Under the pieces are notes generated by a model. The model had not been told where the DNA came from. It was given only the letters and a program-made list of their open reading frames with translations, and did not search any database. A stretch of 64,000 nucleotides of DNA from Lepidurus packardi (lineage: Eukaryota > Arthropoda > Branchiopoda > Notostraca > Triopsidae), in the NCBI GenBank assembly GCA_023053545.1, contig JAKZAN010000006.1, positions 2,609,001-2,673,000 of the forward strand, written 5' to 3'. Every line of letters starts with the position of its first letter. Within the stretch, counting starts at the first letter, position 1. A program made the position numbers and the translations under genes. Of the stretch, positions 9,448 through 20,951 are shown one piece after another.

Positions 9448-12400
9448 ATGTCTACCTTTAGTGATGTTCCCAAAGCTACGTTAGAAAAGTTTTCTGGTCA
9501 TGATTTGCCAGCTGCTTGTGCTTGGGAAGAAGATGTGAGATCAAACTTATCAAAGCATAAGGAACGTGTCTTAACTTTGAAGCAACAGTTAGAGAAAGAA
9601 GAACATCACGTGCAATACTTGGAAACATTATTAGCAGATATAGAGCTCCGTAAGCAAAGTGGCAATGATGAAACAGCTACTTCAGACAGCGCTGCTCAAA
9701 CTAAAGCTGAATTAAAAGCTGAAGAAGCAGAGGGTATTAAACCAAATGAAGATTGTGCTGGCTTCGTGACTGTTATAATGATAAGTGAGTCAGAGAAGCA
9801 AAAAGGTGCACAATTGAACGAAAGTCTAGAAGAACTGCAAAGTAAGGAAACAGTAGAGGATTCGCCAGAGCCAGTGCTTACAAGTCAGGAAGATTTAACA
9901 AACAAAGTCCGTCCGCGAGCTCCCCCACCTCCACCCCCTAAACATTTTAAAAGACGAACATCAGAAGACGTCCTGTCAGCCCTAGAATGGACTAAGCAAC
10001 AGATCCAACAGATTGGAAACGGTGTGACTGATACTACGGAAACAAAATCCAGGCGGTCTTCCATGGGACCTGTAAGATCCTTATCTCAGAATTACGAAAA
10101 CGTTCGAACCCAACCCCGGAACTATGAGAATGTGGTTACTTTTCCCCCGAAGCGAATTCATTCTGTTGATTTGCCGATAACTGATTTAGATGAAAAAAAG
10201 TAAGTTAATTACGTAATAGCTTACAACATTATTTAGACGTAATATCCCCGGAAATTCGTAGGGGAAAAAGTCCAACTTTGGTGACAGATCTGGATGAGCC
10301 TACTTCCGGTTGGAAACCCAGTGAAAGCGATGATTCTGCGAAACGTCGCAGTTCCGATGCTTTTGACCGTCCTTTAAAGGAAGGTCCGATGGAACCTATC
10401 CGACCATATGGATTACCGCCAGATTCACTTGGTAAGTGTTACTAAATCAAGAAATTAATCACCCTAAAGTCGCAAACTTTATCAAGTTATATTCTCCTAA
10501 AGAGCTTTTAAACGTGTCCTCGATAGTATAGTGGTGAGTATCCCCGCCTGTCACGCGGGAGACCGGGGTTCGATTCCCCGTCGGGGAGTATTTTTTTTTC
10601 GAGTAAAACCTTGATAAGCCCAAATTCAGTGGACCAAAAAACGCTTCAAGTTATAGGGGTTTCGAGTTATAGAGGGATCAAAATCTACTGCATAAATAAA
10701 CTCTAGTTATGCATTTATTATCATAACACGTCGAATTTTCCAAACAACATAAAGAACTCAGAAAGAGAAGTTCGAGCACTGAAACTTTTACAATATTTTC
10801 TTTTTTTAAAAATTATTGATGCTGGAATATGGAACTTGTTAGCGATGTCCAGATTTTTGCTCCCCTTTGGCAAAGCCTTGGCCACTTCTTTGAGAGTTTC
10901 TATGTTCTGGTTGATCATAAGGATTGTAAACTTGCGTTTTTGCAGCCATTCACGCTTGACTGCAAGTTTAGACAAAGCTTTTCTATACTGTGTAATTTAG
11001 TTGGTGAGAGGAAGCTGATGAAATTCTTACAAAATTCTAAGAAGCTCAAAGACCTATGTCGTTTTATAATTGAAAGGTAGGTCTAGAGAGGGAAAGGTAT
11101 ATTAGATGATTTAGATCACCTCCCAGTTAAAGTTGATATCCTATTCTAAATCCTTTTCTGAATAAAACAAGTATTTCTTACTAGTAGACGTTTCAACTTG
11201 TAGGTTTATGTCAGTTTTTTTTTTTAAAGTTTTTTTTTACATTATTTATGTGGAACAGCAGCCGGGAACATTTTTAGGCTTCGACTTATCAAGGTTTTAC
11301 TGTAAAAATTTTCTCATGCAATTGTTTTCTGCAGTGGGAATATTTCTAGAAACCTTGCGTAGAGTATGTTTTTATTTCGTATTTTTGTTTTTCAGGTTTA
11401 GGAGCAAAAGTTCGAGTTCAAGACTTGGTACAGAAACTGCAGAATGCCCCCATCCGCCCTGCCCCTATACCCGCTGGTTCTTCATTGTCGTGTGCATATC
11501 CTCCAGCTCCTACACACTTTTCTGCGCTTCCTAAAGACCAATACCCTACACTCCCTTCTACGGCTTCACTGGATACAGCTATTAGCGAGCCGCTGTATGA
11601 CTCCGTCCCTCTTGAATCAGGACTTGTGTCCACAGCGTCCACTTCCACCTTACTCTCCAACTCGTCATCGTCTTCGGTTAGATCCGAGACGTTAAAGAGC
11701 AGCGGGAGCGATAAAAGCGGTAAATTTCCTCCAAATTACGAGAATTTGTCGTGGGGAGACGTCACTTCAGAAGAGGATGAGGAATTTACGTTTTATCGCG
11801 GTAGTTCAATAGACGAAGACCGTCCGAAAGAATTGGATTCAGGTATATTCTCAATTTTTTAGTGAACGTATCTTAAGTTGTAGTATGTTCGTGACAGGAG
11901 TTTTTGGCTCATCCGTTGAATCTTTGTCGGCTATTGCTTCAGGTTCTACGGCAACTCGACTTATGATTGCTCAGAATGTGCTGGAAAGCGAGGTGTCGTA
12001 TTTGGAATGTTTATCCGTGCTCTTGCAGTATAAGAAAGCACTCCTTGCTACCCTTACAACGTCACAACCATTGCTAAGTCAGGACGACTTCAATGTGATC
12101 TTTTTCAAAGTGGGCGAGTTGCAACAGCTGCATAGTCAGTTTGCCAATAATCTCAAGGAGGCGTTGGATCGAGGAGGGGCTACAATAGGCGATGCTTTTC
12201 ATCAATGGGTATAATCCTCCCCTTTGAATTTTAATCATTTTAGTTACAATGTTAGTATAATTATTGTCACTTGTAGTCGAATGGGCTTTCATTGTACAGC
12301 AGTTTCCTTCAAAATTACACCCGAGCATTGAAAACAGTAAGGAAATGCTCGCAACAATCTCCAGCATTTGCAGACGTCACGGCTGCTATTCCATTGAAGT

Positions 12401-14930
12401 GTCTGCAAGGACAGGCTATGTCCATGGAAGATCTACTTCATAAGCCCGTATCACGAATCCAACGACAAATGGCGCTCTTAAATGTAAGTTCAGTGAGACA
12501 GAAATCGTCAAATATTTAAAACTTGTTCAAGTGCTGTTCGTTGATCCACTTCTTCGCTTTCCATCCGTAGGACTTGATCCAGCAAAGTTTTGAAGGCGAT
12601 TCGGACCGACGATTATTGGAGAGTGCCCTCCAGTGTACCAAATCTTTCTTGCAGCAAGTGAGTGCAGTCCAGGTGCAGGCGCTTTTCCCCGTAAGTGTAC
12701 CCTGCAAGCTTGCCGGGCTTGCGCTGTTCCGTAACCAAATCATCGTAGCTTAACTCGCTTTATTTTTGCAAGTTGCTTCCACCCCAAAGCGCATGTTTTT
12801 AGCTAGTCTGGTTTCGTGCATATCGGAACAATTCTTTTTGTTTCCCTAACTTTGCTTTTCTGACAACCGTGTAACTATGCTTAGGCTAATCAACGAAACC
12901 AACGTCACTTGGTTAAGGAAGGGTACTTGGTTGAAGCCGCAGAAGGAAACCGGAAACTGCGACATTTGTTTTTGTTCAACGATATTCTGGTCTGTGCCAA
13001 ATATAAGGTATGTTTGGTATTCTTACTTTGTAAATTAAAAAATAATAATAATTCAAATTTAGATGGCTTCTAAGGGCAAATTTGTGTACGAAATCAAGTG
13101 GTTCTTGCCTCTAGCTGAAGTACAAGCGCAATGTGAAGAATTCCGAGGAACGCAGCGAGAGCGTGATAAACCCAGTGTGTCGGATATGACACACTTAATT
13201 TCACTACGATCTCAAGCTGCAGCTGTTCGAGAACAAGTTCAGAAACAGTCTCTCAAAGAAGAAACCGCCAGAACTGTATGTAATCTGTATTTTGATTGTG
13301 TATACTCTGATCTAATTTTCTTCATACAGAAATTGTTGAACAGTGGTGAAAAGCAAAGAAAGAAGCTAGCTGGTTTGGAAGCTCAGCTAATGCTCGCATC
13401 CCCTAACTTACCGTTTCGTATTGTACATCGGTTGCAAAACAAGCATCCGTACGTCTTCTACTTATCTTCAGAGTTTGAGAGATCTCAGTGGCTAGAAGCA
13501 ATTCAAGCCGTTCAGGTATAATAAACTCGTGATATTCGTATTGAGTTATTTTTTTACTTTTTTATTTTGGAATGGGTAGTCTTCGTTGTTGCCAGGTCCT
13601 TTTGTGCCACCATCGCAAGACGAAGTGGAGACCTACGTACGAGCACTCAAACGACAAGTGACTCCCCCTAAGATGTCGTCAAGTGGCTCAGTTCTGGGTG
13701 GAGATTTGCACATTACAATTCATTCACTATCAGGGTTACCTCAGTCAGCTGATACGTATATCGCAATAGAAGTGGATTCCTATGGACACTTTTTCAGGCA
13801 AGCAAAAACCAAAATGGTAGTTGGTTCCATCGTGCCCAGGTGGGGAGAAGAATTCACTCTTGAACTGGAAGGAAGTCGAGGTTTACGCCTCTTAGCTTAT
13901 GAAGAAACCCCGCAAGGAAACAGCATACTGCTAGGCCGAGCTGAGATTGAAGTATTACGAACTGATGGGTATAAGGAAGAAATTAATGTCGATTGCCAAT
14001 TCCAGTTGTCACGGCCGTGGTTACAGTCAGTTAGCAATCCCCAGTCTCTCAAATTGGACGGACATTTACAGCAACTTGCCTTGTCGCTTTCGTTGCGCTT
14101 CATGTCCTCCGAAATGACGCTACGGAGAACGCCAACCAAAGGTGTGCTGTTTGGGGCACGCATCGATGTAGTTTGCTCCCGAGAAAGGCGGCCTGTACCT
14201 TTGTTAGTCACATCCTGTGTACGTGAAGTGGAGAAACGAGGCATGCAGGAAATAGGAATTTACCGAGTATCGGGGTCCGCGTCGGACGTCGCAAAACTCA
14301 GAAAAGCCTTTGAAACACGTAAAATTCTTCATTTACAACGAAACCGAGAGATTAGTTTGGTTGTACTTCTTGTTTGTAGGAATTCACGATGCGGAACTTT
14401 TGCTGCGCGAAGTGGATATTCATTCTGTCACCGGGGTCTTAAAACTCTACTTACGGGAACTGCCTGAAGCTTTGTTCACAGATAATTTGTATCCCAAATT
14501 CGCCGAAGCGTTTGGGAGTTTGGACCGAGCAACTGCAACGGGAGCTAGTATCGATAGTCCAGGGGCCAAACAACTCCTTAGCTTGTTTTCTTCGCTTCCG
14601 CAAGTGAACCAAAATGTTATAGTCTACTTACTAGAGCATCTTGTGAGGTATGGCAGTCAATAACAGAAAGGGAGACCTGTTTAACTAAATGCTTTTCTGA
14701 TCCCATGCAGGATTAATGGGGCTGAAGGACACAATAAGATGTCATTGCACAATCTGGCTACTGTCTTTGGGCCAACATTGCTCAGACCTGCCTCAACCGA
14801 ACTTCAGTCTACGGGAGCAGAGGAATTAGCGATCGGCACTGTCAATGTAATGGCTCAAGCTGGAATCTTATATTTCTTCTTGTTCCGTAGAGCAAGGGGC
14901 GAGCCTATTCAGTTGAATTGCGAGTCGTGA
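9448..14930 (+). CDS. BCR/ABR-type RhoGEF-PH-C2-RhoGAP protein
   Basis: Dual regulator of Rho-family GTPases: a DH-PH exchange module and a C-terminal GAP for Rac/Cdc42. Exons: 9448-10199, 10262-10431, 11396-11842, 11898-12208, 12277-12483, 12571-12690, 12885-13007, 13063-13275, 13330-13515, 13580-14318, 14380-14647 and 14711-14930, giving 1251 residues (human BCR 1271). Residues about 25-65 resemble the BCR oligomerisation coiled coil ([20 protein letters not shown]). A proline run and three Tyr-Glu-Asn motifs follow. The DH domain has [19 protein letters not shown]; the PH domain has [18 protein letters not shown]. The C2 domain has [20 protein letters not shown], and the RhoGAP has the arginine finger in GIYRVSG and [17 protein letters not shown]. 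The start is the ATG directly after an acceptor. The coiled coil makes it look more like BCR than ABR. No kinase domain was recognised. Confidence 0.95.
10517..10588 (+). tRNA. tRNA-Asp (GTC)
   Basis: A 72-nt cloverleaf nested in the second intron of the BCR-like gene, on the same strand. The acceptor stem TCCTCGA pairs with TCGGGGA (one U-G), with G as discriminator base. The anticodon GTC is at 10550-10552 and the B box GGTTCGATTCC at 10567-10577. A run of nine T at 10591-10599 is the Pol III terminator. The body is almost the same as other animal tRNA-Asp genes. The last acceptor-stem pair is A-T where I recall T-A in human, so pairing is preserved and the gene looks functional. Confidence 0.97.
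10602..11302 (-). mobile_element. Internally deleted Tigger/pogo-type DNA transposon
   Basis: Two 17-nt ends are identical in inverted orientation (AGTAAAACCTTGATAAG at 10602-10618, its complement at 11285-11301). On the minus strand between them, 10721-10975 encodes a piece like the N-terminal CENP-B-type helix-turn-helix of pogo/Tigger transposases (LKEVAK...[13 protein letters not shown]). The DDE catalytic part is missing. Only about 700 bp remain, so this is a non-autonomous, decayed copy. It sits directly after the Pol III terminator of the tRNA-Asp, inside a BCR-like intron. The right end is followed by TA, the usual target site of this family; the left TA is not clear. Confidence 0.7.
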
Positions 14931-15384
14931 AAACACCAGAGCAAGGTAAAACATTCGGTTAATTAAAAAGTTGTAATTGAAAAAACTCTTTTTGTAGATT
15001 TTGTAAGGACCTCATCTGGGGTTCGGGATGTCTTACCAACTTTGTTGATAAATCGGGTGTGTTTGTCTTGTGATTTGGTATTGTCCCTTGGGAACATAAT
15101 CATTCTTGCATTCAAAAAATTAGGCTGATCTCATAGCCTGCCTTCCAATCGGTGTTAACCAAGTCTATTAATCTTTGATGTGCTTAGTTTATTCGTACAG
15201 TAGGAACTGTATTTTGGAATACAGCATACAGAATTATATAGAACATAGTATGCGTATTACTTCAGAACGTGTAAGACAATTATTCACTGAGACCCACTTA
15301 AGAATCGTCTAAACTTAGTGAAACTTATGAAAAAGTGCGACACTACACCAATTCTTCTATTTATTCTTATACATATTCGTCTGT
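14931..15384. other. Convergent 3' flanks of BCR-like gene and SLC35G-like gene
   Basis: No gene is seen. On the minus strand an AATAAA (plus-strand TTTATT at 15360-15365) lies 20 nt past the SLC35G-like stop and is a likely poly(A) signal for that gene. Confidence 0.4.
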
Positions 15385-17004
15385 TCATTTACTCAGAATT
15401 AGATCTTGACTTTCTTCGTTGGATGAGGCGAAGCCAAATAAGACAGTTGAAAAGCGAGGAACCACAGTTGTAATCTTCGGCTCCAATCCGATCCCAATAA
15501 CGACAGCGAGGACAATTAGAGCTCCTGCTACGCTAGTCCAACCAGGTATTTCTCCGAAAATGGTTATCTATGTTGGAAACGATCAGTAGTTAGAGGAAAT
15601 CTTTCCACTTTATTTCCACTCCTACTTGAAATAGGTACGCTAAAACGATGTCGAGGGATCGTGCCAATGAAATCGTACCAGCACCTTCATATTGCAACGC
15701 TAGGGCTAACATACTATGACCGAGTGCACCCAAAACCCCGAGGACTGCCAGCAAGATCCATTCCGTGGAATTGTCCGGTAACGCGATGTTTCCAAATATA
15801 CTGAAGTAAAAATCCGAATAACCGTAAACGTTAGCATTGTATCTGCTCGCATTGTTTTGTGAGTTATTTTGCTCCCCTTAGGCAAACACGTGTGGTATGT
15901 GACCATAGGTACAGGTAGATGGTACACGTCGCGTCTGTTATTTTTCCGTTCAGTTTCAGTCGTAGTTTGTATGTAGGTCGTAGTTCGTGCGTAGGTCATA
16001 GTTTGTCTGGTTTCGGTCGTGATTTGTCAGCACAGCAAACAGGTATGTTTAAATCCTATGTTTTTTTCATTGATTCCTAAAAGAGATTATACTACCTCAT
16101 ATTAAACGAAGCCACAAGAGTACAAAATACCGAGTAATAGAACAGGACAACGTTGAAGTGTACCGTCTTCAGCTTTCTAGTAACTATGTAGGTAATCGAG
16201 TAGAAAAACGTTCCTGCGAATGCAGCAAGTAATCCCAATGGATCTAGACTTAGGCTTTCGACCTATAGAATGAATTTGTGATTCCGAAAACGTTTTATTG
16301 TGTACAGTATTTCTGTCTGAATTTTGCTTCTTACTTGGGCCCCAAAGAGAAAGGGTGGTCTCGTAATAAGGGCACCCCCGCTGATAATTAGCAGGAGGGC
16401 CAAGCTGCGAAATATAGTGAAAGGCTCTTTCAGAAATAGGGATCCTAAGACCATAACAAAAACAGGCGCACTAAATATGATGGTCGAAGCATCTCCAACT
16501 GGTAGACGATGAAACGCAAAAAATATTGGAGTGTGAAGCCACCAAGTATTCCCTATCAACCAAGTATTTCCTTTTGCAATTGCTACCCGAGAGGAAAATT
16601 TGAAATGGAAAGGGTTTACTTGTGCTATTAGCAATCTTCGGAATTCAGAGGGACCTGCCGGATTAATCTGCAAAAATCCGGCTAAGATAAGGCTTATGAA
16701 AGTTTGATCTACGCCCCGGACGGCTAATATAAAGTGTGGATGTAAAGGCCGCAGCAATTTCACTAGAACAGTGCATGTAGTAAAAAAGCCTCCTGATATG
16801 ATAGCCAGCAATATTCCTTTGACACGATTTGTGAGGTTTTGACACCTATTGGAAAGTACGAATTAGAATAAGAGTGGTATGGCGTAACTTGCGACTTCAC
16901 TTGGGCTTGTTTATAGAACTTTTACTTTTACTTTCACTGGTAAGGCTTTGGCTAATACTTTCCACATCCCGGAGTGGGATTTTTTCCTGTTCTATCAACG
17001 ACAT
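15385..17004 (-). CDS. SLC35G-like EamA-family membrane transporter
   Basis: Multi-pass protein of the drug/metabolite transporter superfamily; the substrate is unknown. Exons in transcript order: 17004-16901, 16845-16335, 16262-16096, 15800-15626 and 15567-15385, giving 379 residues. It has the family's tandem EamA halves. The first contains LPVGDASTIIFSAPVFVMVL, then LFLKEPFTIFR and ISGGALITRPPFLFG. The second has LAAFAGTFFYSITYIVTRKL, LALQYEGAGTISLARSLDIV and GEIPGWTSVAGALIVLAVV, followed by a short hydrophilic tail. ATG 17004 was chosen because it gives the short hydrophilic N-terminus expected before the first membrane helix. An in-frame ORF reaches further upstream to 17109 and cannot be excluded. 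The gene is divergent from the ammonium transporter. Confidence 0.88.
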
Positions 17005-17143
17005 TGTCGCTACCGTGAATGAACAGATTACTTGAAACATTGGAGTTGGAGGCTTTAAGTATATAATAACGCAAAAAGCTGGCATCCAAATAATCCCACA
17101 GTTGGCCAAATAAACAGATGGAGGATTAACCTTAATTGAATAT

Positions 17144-17159
17144 GGATTATATATAATCC
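17144..17159. promoter_or_regulatory. Perfect 16-bp TA-rich palindrome in divergent promoter
   Basis: GGATTATATATAATCC is identical on both strands and includes TATATATA. It lies about 140 nt upstream of the SLC35G-like ATG (minus) and about 390 nt upstream of the ammonium transporter ATG (plus), so it could serve as a TATA element for the minus-strand gene. Confidence 0.45.
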
Positions 17160-17276
17160 CTACTCGAATGGGGTAAATGGAAAGCCATGCTTTTCAAAGA
17201 AAAGGGAATTATGTAACTATGAACTCTTGCATCCATTTACCTTTCACTTGACCTGACGAAGCTTTCTCACTGTAGG

Positions 17277-17283
17277 TATAAAA
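17277..17283 (+). promoter_or_regulatory. TATAAAA box of ammonium transporter gene
   Basis: TATAAAA on the plus strand, with a TTCAATT initiator-like sequence about 33 nt downstream. The region up to ATG 17546 would then be 5' UTR. No other TATA element lies between this site and the gene. Confidence 0.45.
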
Positions 17284-17545
17284 TGCTCTGTTGGAGAATT
17301 GATCGAGTTCAATTGCATTTTGCAGGTTGTAATGAGCTTGGTCTCTTCGAGTGAAGATATTCTGAATTTTTTAAGTTGGATCCCCCCTGTGATGAATGGT
17401 CATCTAGAGCGGATTATACGAAGGGGCTGTTGCCGCACATTGTGTCCTTTCAAAGTGCTAACGTCAGATTAAGGGATACATTGTTAAGTGAATTAGTTTT
17501 GCACACATTTGGTATTGTTCGTCTTCTTTATTACGAATAGCAGTC

Positions 17546-19765
17546 ATGACCAACCTTACGGAAGGGTTCTCATTTTCGTCCGTGGAGATTTTTAGCCTGT
17601 TCAACGCTTCGACGCTACAAACGAGCAACTCGTCGAAGTTTCTTAATAGTTCTGAAGCTGCGTTTTCCATCACTATGGCTTTTAACGAAATGAGCGCTAC
17701 AGTAAAGGCACTGCAAAGCGCTATGGATACGCTTTTCCTACTTAGCATGACTTTGTTTATTTTCGGTAAGCTTTTGCAGTTTTACGCGCATTTCAGTTTC
17801 AACACTTATGTATTGCCGTATTGGAACGTTCTATCAATTGTCTCTCTATTTAAATCGATTTTAACTGTAGTAATGCAAGCTGGGTTTTGCTTTATGGAGG
17901 CCGGGATCGTGCGTTCGAAGAATACGACCCACATTTTGCTCAAGAGTATGCTGGATGCTTGTAAGTTCTCAATACTATTTCTATCGTATTTAATTAAAAA
18001 ATAATTCCGTTATTTAATGTTAATTTATTTCCGTTTATTTAAATAATTATTTAATTAATTCCAGTTATTGGTGGACTTTCGTATTGGATTTTCGGTTACG
18101 CTATTGCTTGGGGAGAGGGGAATTCGTTTGTGGGCTGGACCTACTTCGCTTCGCATAATCTTCCTCCCAGCAGACGCATTAATTGGTTATTTCAATGCAT
18201 GTTTGCCAACACCGCTTCTACGATTGTCAGCGGCGCGGTCGCCGAGCGACTGGAATTTGGAGCCTATCTCGTGTACAGTTTCTTCTTGACAGGTGTGGTA
18301 CTGTTTGCCTTCCGTAGCACCATAGTCAATACAGATAATTAACCAGTTGCTTAATTGTCGTAGGTTTCGTGTATCCTCCAGTAAGTCGATGGGCCTGGTG
18401 GCCTGATGGATGGCTGAAAAGCCTGGGTTTCAATGACTTTGGCGGAAGTGCCGTCGTTCATATGTTAGGAGGCTGTTGCGCCCTAGTTGCCAGTATTATG
18501 GTCGGTCCTCGTTTAGGTCGCTTTGACGGTAGCAAGGCAAAGTTCATTAAAGGGCATTCCGTTCCGGTAAGCTTAGCTTTGAAAATTTTCTAGCTTTCAT
18601 TTGACCCACCCACCCGTTTTTGTTTAAATCTTAAAGCTGACTTGCTTGGGAGCGTTTTTCTTGCTGATTGGATTCGTCAGTTTCAATTCTGTGTCGGGAT
18701 CAAGTCTGTCCAAGCCCGGGGATGTGGACGTAGTATCCACCGCCGCCTGCAATACGTTTCTCTCTGGCTCTGGCGGGGCACTTTCAGCGGTCTTTTTTGC
18801 CCGCGTTGTTAAGATCTTCCGAACGTATGAGAAGAAACGCGCTTGGAGTTTTATGTCAATGGCAAATGGAGCAGTAGTTGGAATGGTAAGTGTTTCTAGC
18901 GAAGTTCTTCTCTCAAATTGGACTTGAAAATGCTGTCGTGTAGGTTGCCTCTTGTGCCGGCTGCAATAACTTTCAACCTTGGGCTGCGTTTGTGACTGGG
19001 GCTACTGCTGCACCCTTTTTTCTAACTCTCAGATGGCTCTTACCTAAGCTTAAAGGTAGCGGTTCAATTACTGTAATGCGTAACCTTAAACATTGTTTTG
19101 TAGTGGACGATCCCCTTGATGCCTTCCCCGTACATTTCGGTGGTGGCTTTTGGGGGACCTTGATGGCCCCTCTGCTGTCCAACGAAGGAGTGTTCTTAAA
19201 AGGCGACACAGCTTCGGCTATGGTAAAGACAAAGATCTCAACGGGCCTACACGAAACAAGAATACCTTTGTAATACTATTTTTCCTGTTAGTCTTTCGTC
19301 TACAATTTGGCAGGTATTGTCAGCATTTGCACGTGGGGAACGACCTGCTGCCTTGTCCTTTTCGGCTTGCTAAAGTATTTTAAGAAGCTAAGAGTGGATC
19401 CTGAAATGGAAATTCGTGGGTTGGATCTACTCGAGCATGGAGAGCCTGCTTATCCATATGAATCGTGGCTTGAAGAGCAGTATGGTACATCTGAATCGTA
19501 TAGGGCCACTGCATCACTGCCTGATATGACAAACTCACGAACAAGTATGTCTTGTCTTTTACGTTGCCTTGTCTTTTACGCATAAAAACGTTACAATTTC
19601 GGCTTGTTAGGACATCACGGACCTAGCGTTTTGAATTTAATGGATATCAATCCGTCCAAGAACTACGAAATTACGAAGAATCCGTCCAAGAAAAGCGTTG
19701 ACTGGCAAAATAGCAGTTTTGATTTTCCATTGGCATCACAAGTGGGGCTGGCCTCATTTTATTGA
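17546..19765 (+). CDS. AMT: Ammonium transporter (Amt/MEP family)
   Basis: Plasma-membrane ammonium channel/transporter, working as a trimer. Exons: 17546-17765, 17871-17960, 18065-18292, 18364-18566, 18637-18885, 18944-19055, 19104-19222, 19292-19544 and 19611-19765, giving 542 residues. Family signatures: VMQAGFCFMEAGIVRSKN, WGEGNSFVGW, NDFGGSAVVHMLGG with the first pore histidine, GCNNFQPWAAFVTG, and DAFPVHFGGGFWG with the second pore histidine. The N-terminus is Ser/Asn-rich with potential glycosylation sites (NLT, NAS, NSS), which fits its extracellular position in Amt proteins. The C-terminal tail is cytosolic. It is Amt-type rather than Rhesus-type. The 48-nt intron 19056-19103 is a multiple of three and has no in-frame stop, so its retention would add 16 residues. 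Confidence 0.95.
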
Positions 19766-20951
19766 CTTCAATTCATGTTGTAGTTCTCTATATTATATGA
19801 CGTTCTCTTTTGTGCTTCTCTTTTATATCCATAAGACGACAAATATAAATCATACCTTATGTGGGCAACATTAATTCAATTTTCGCTGTTCTATTTCCTA
19901 ACTGGATTTCCCAGGGAGACCTGCTTTGCGTGCTCTAAAGCCTATTTAAGAAGCCCCAAAAAATCAGATCATTAGGTAGACTGCACCCAAGCTTTCGTCG
20001 CTAAACAAGTTGTTTCCCAGTTTTAGTGGTGGAAAAAGCTTGGCGTTTATTTTTTTTCCAGCTTACGTTTCTTGCTAGACACAAAAAATCGAACCGTGCG
20101 CCCATAACGATATGATTTAACCCCGCCTACTATTCCATATGCAAGTCACACCCAGTTTCGAGGATGGCCGCCCGTGTTTGGACGTGTGTGTTTGTTTACT
20201 GGAGTAAATTATCTAGTTAAATGTGTTACTTTTAGTGAAAATTGTTCTTGTAGATACATGATCACCGTCGTGCCAATTATGTTTATATAATGTTCTAAGA
20301 ACAAGACACTAACATAGCAAGTTTTTATGTGACGTTATTGATTTGTTATACTCAGCCGCGGAAAAGTTGAACTCCTGCTGCTTTTGCAGATGAATGGCTC
20401 ATCATTAAGGTAAATTGGTCGGTTCACCTCTGTATTTTACTCGTAATATAAGGTTCCGTGTAGCCTGACGAAAAAATCACAGTTTCGGACAGTTTGTTTA
20501 ACCTTTATCTAAACTGCAGAATTTTATTTGTTCAGTGGAAAGTATGAAATACGCAAAGGGTGCCCCGTTGACCTTTAACCTTTGTGTACCAATTCTTTGT
20601 GTATGCTAACGTGCGTATGTTTTGGTATCGGTAGATTGTACGGCTCTATAGTATCGCATTAACTTCCGTTTTTCGCTTCCGGGGCAATAGACAGCCATTT
20701 TTTTAAAGTTATACACATTCATGGATTACAAACGGAAACTTGTTTATCATATTTTAAATCACGAGCTGCTTCCACCTCTTGATAAAACAATAAAACTTTC
20801 CACGCGATTGGGTTATCTCGCCTTATATATTGCGCCGCTATTCTGGTTTGGTGCTGCAGTTGATTGCGTTTTTCTATTTCGTCCGTTTCTTTTTGTAGGG
20901 CATTGGTATACTCATGTTGCGGTTTCCTCCCCGTCCAAATTCTTCAGGAAG
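19766..20951 (+). other. Intergenic: ammonium transporter 3' flank and PITPNM upstream region
   Basis: No gene recognised in about 1.2 kb. A short open frame at 20721-21056 overlaps the first PITPNM exon in another frame and has no family resemblance. Confidence 0.3.

Noticed and set aside
16573-16609. Possible extra intron in the SLC35G-like gene (GTAAAC ... GGTAG)
   Set aside because: Removing these 37 nt shifts the frame into an early stop, while the unspliced frame continues into the conserved LPVGDAS segment.
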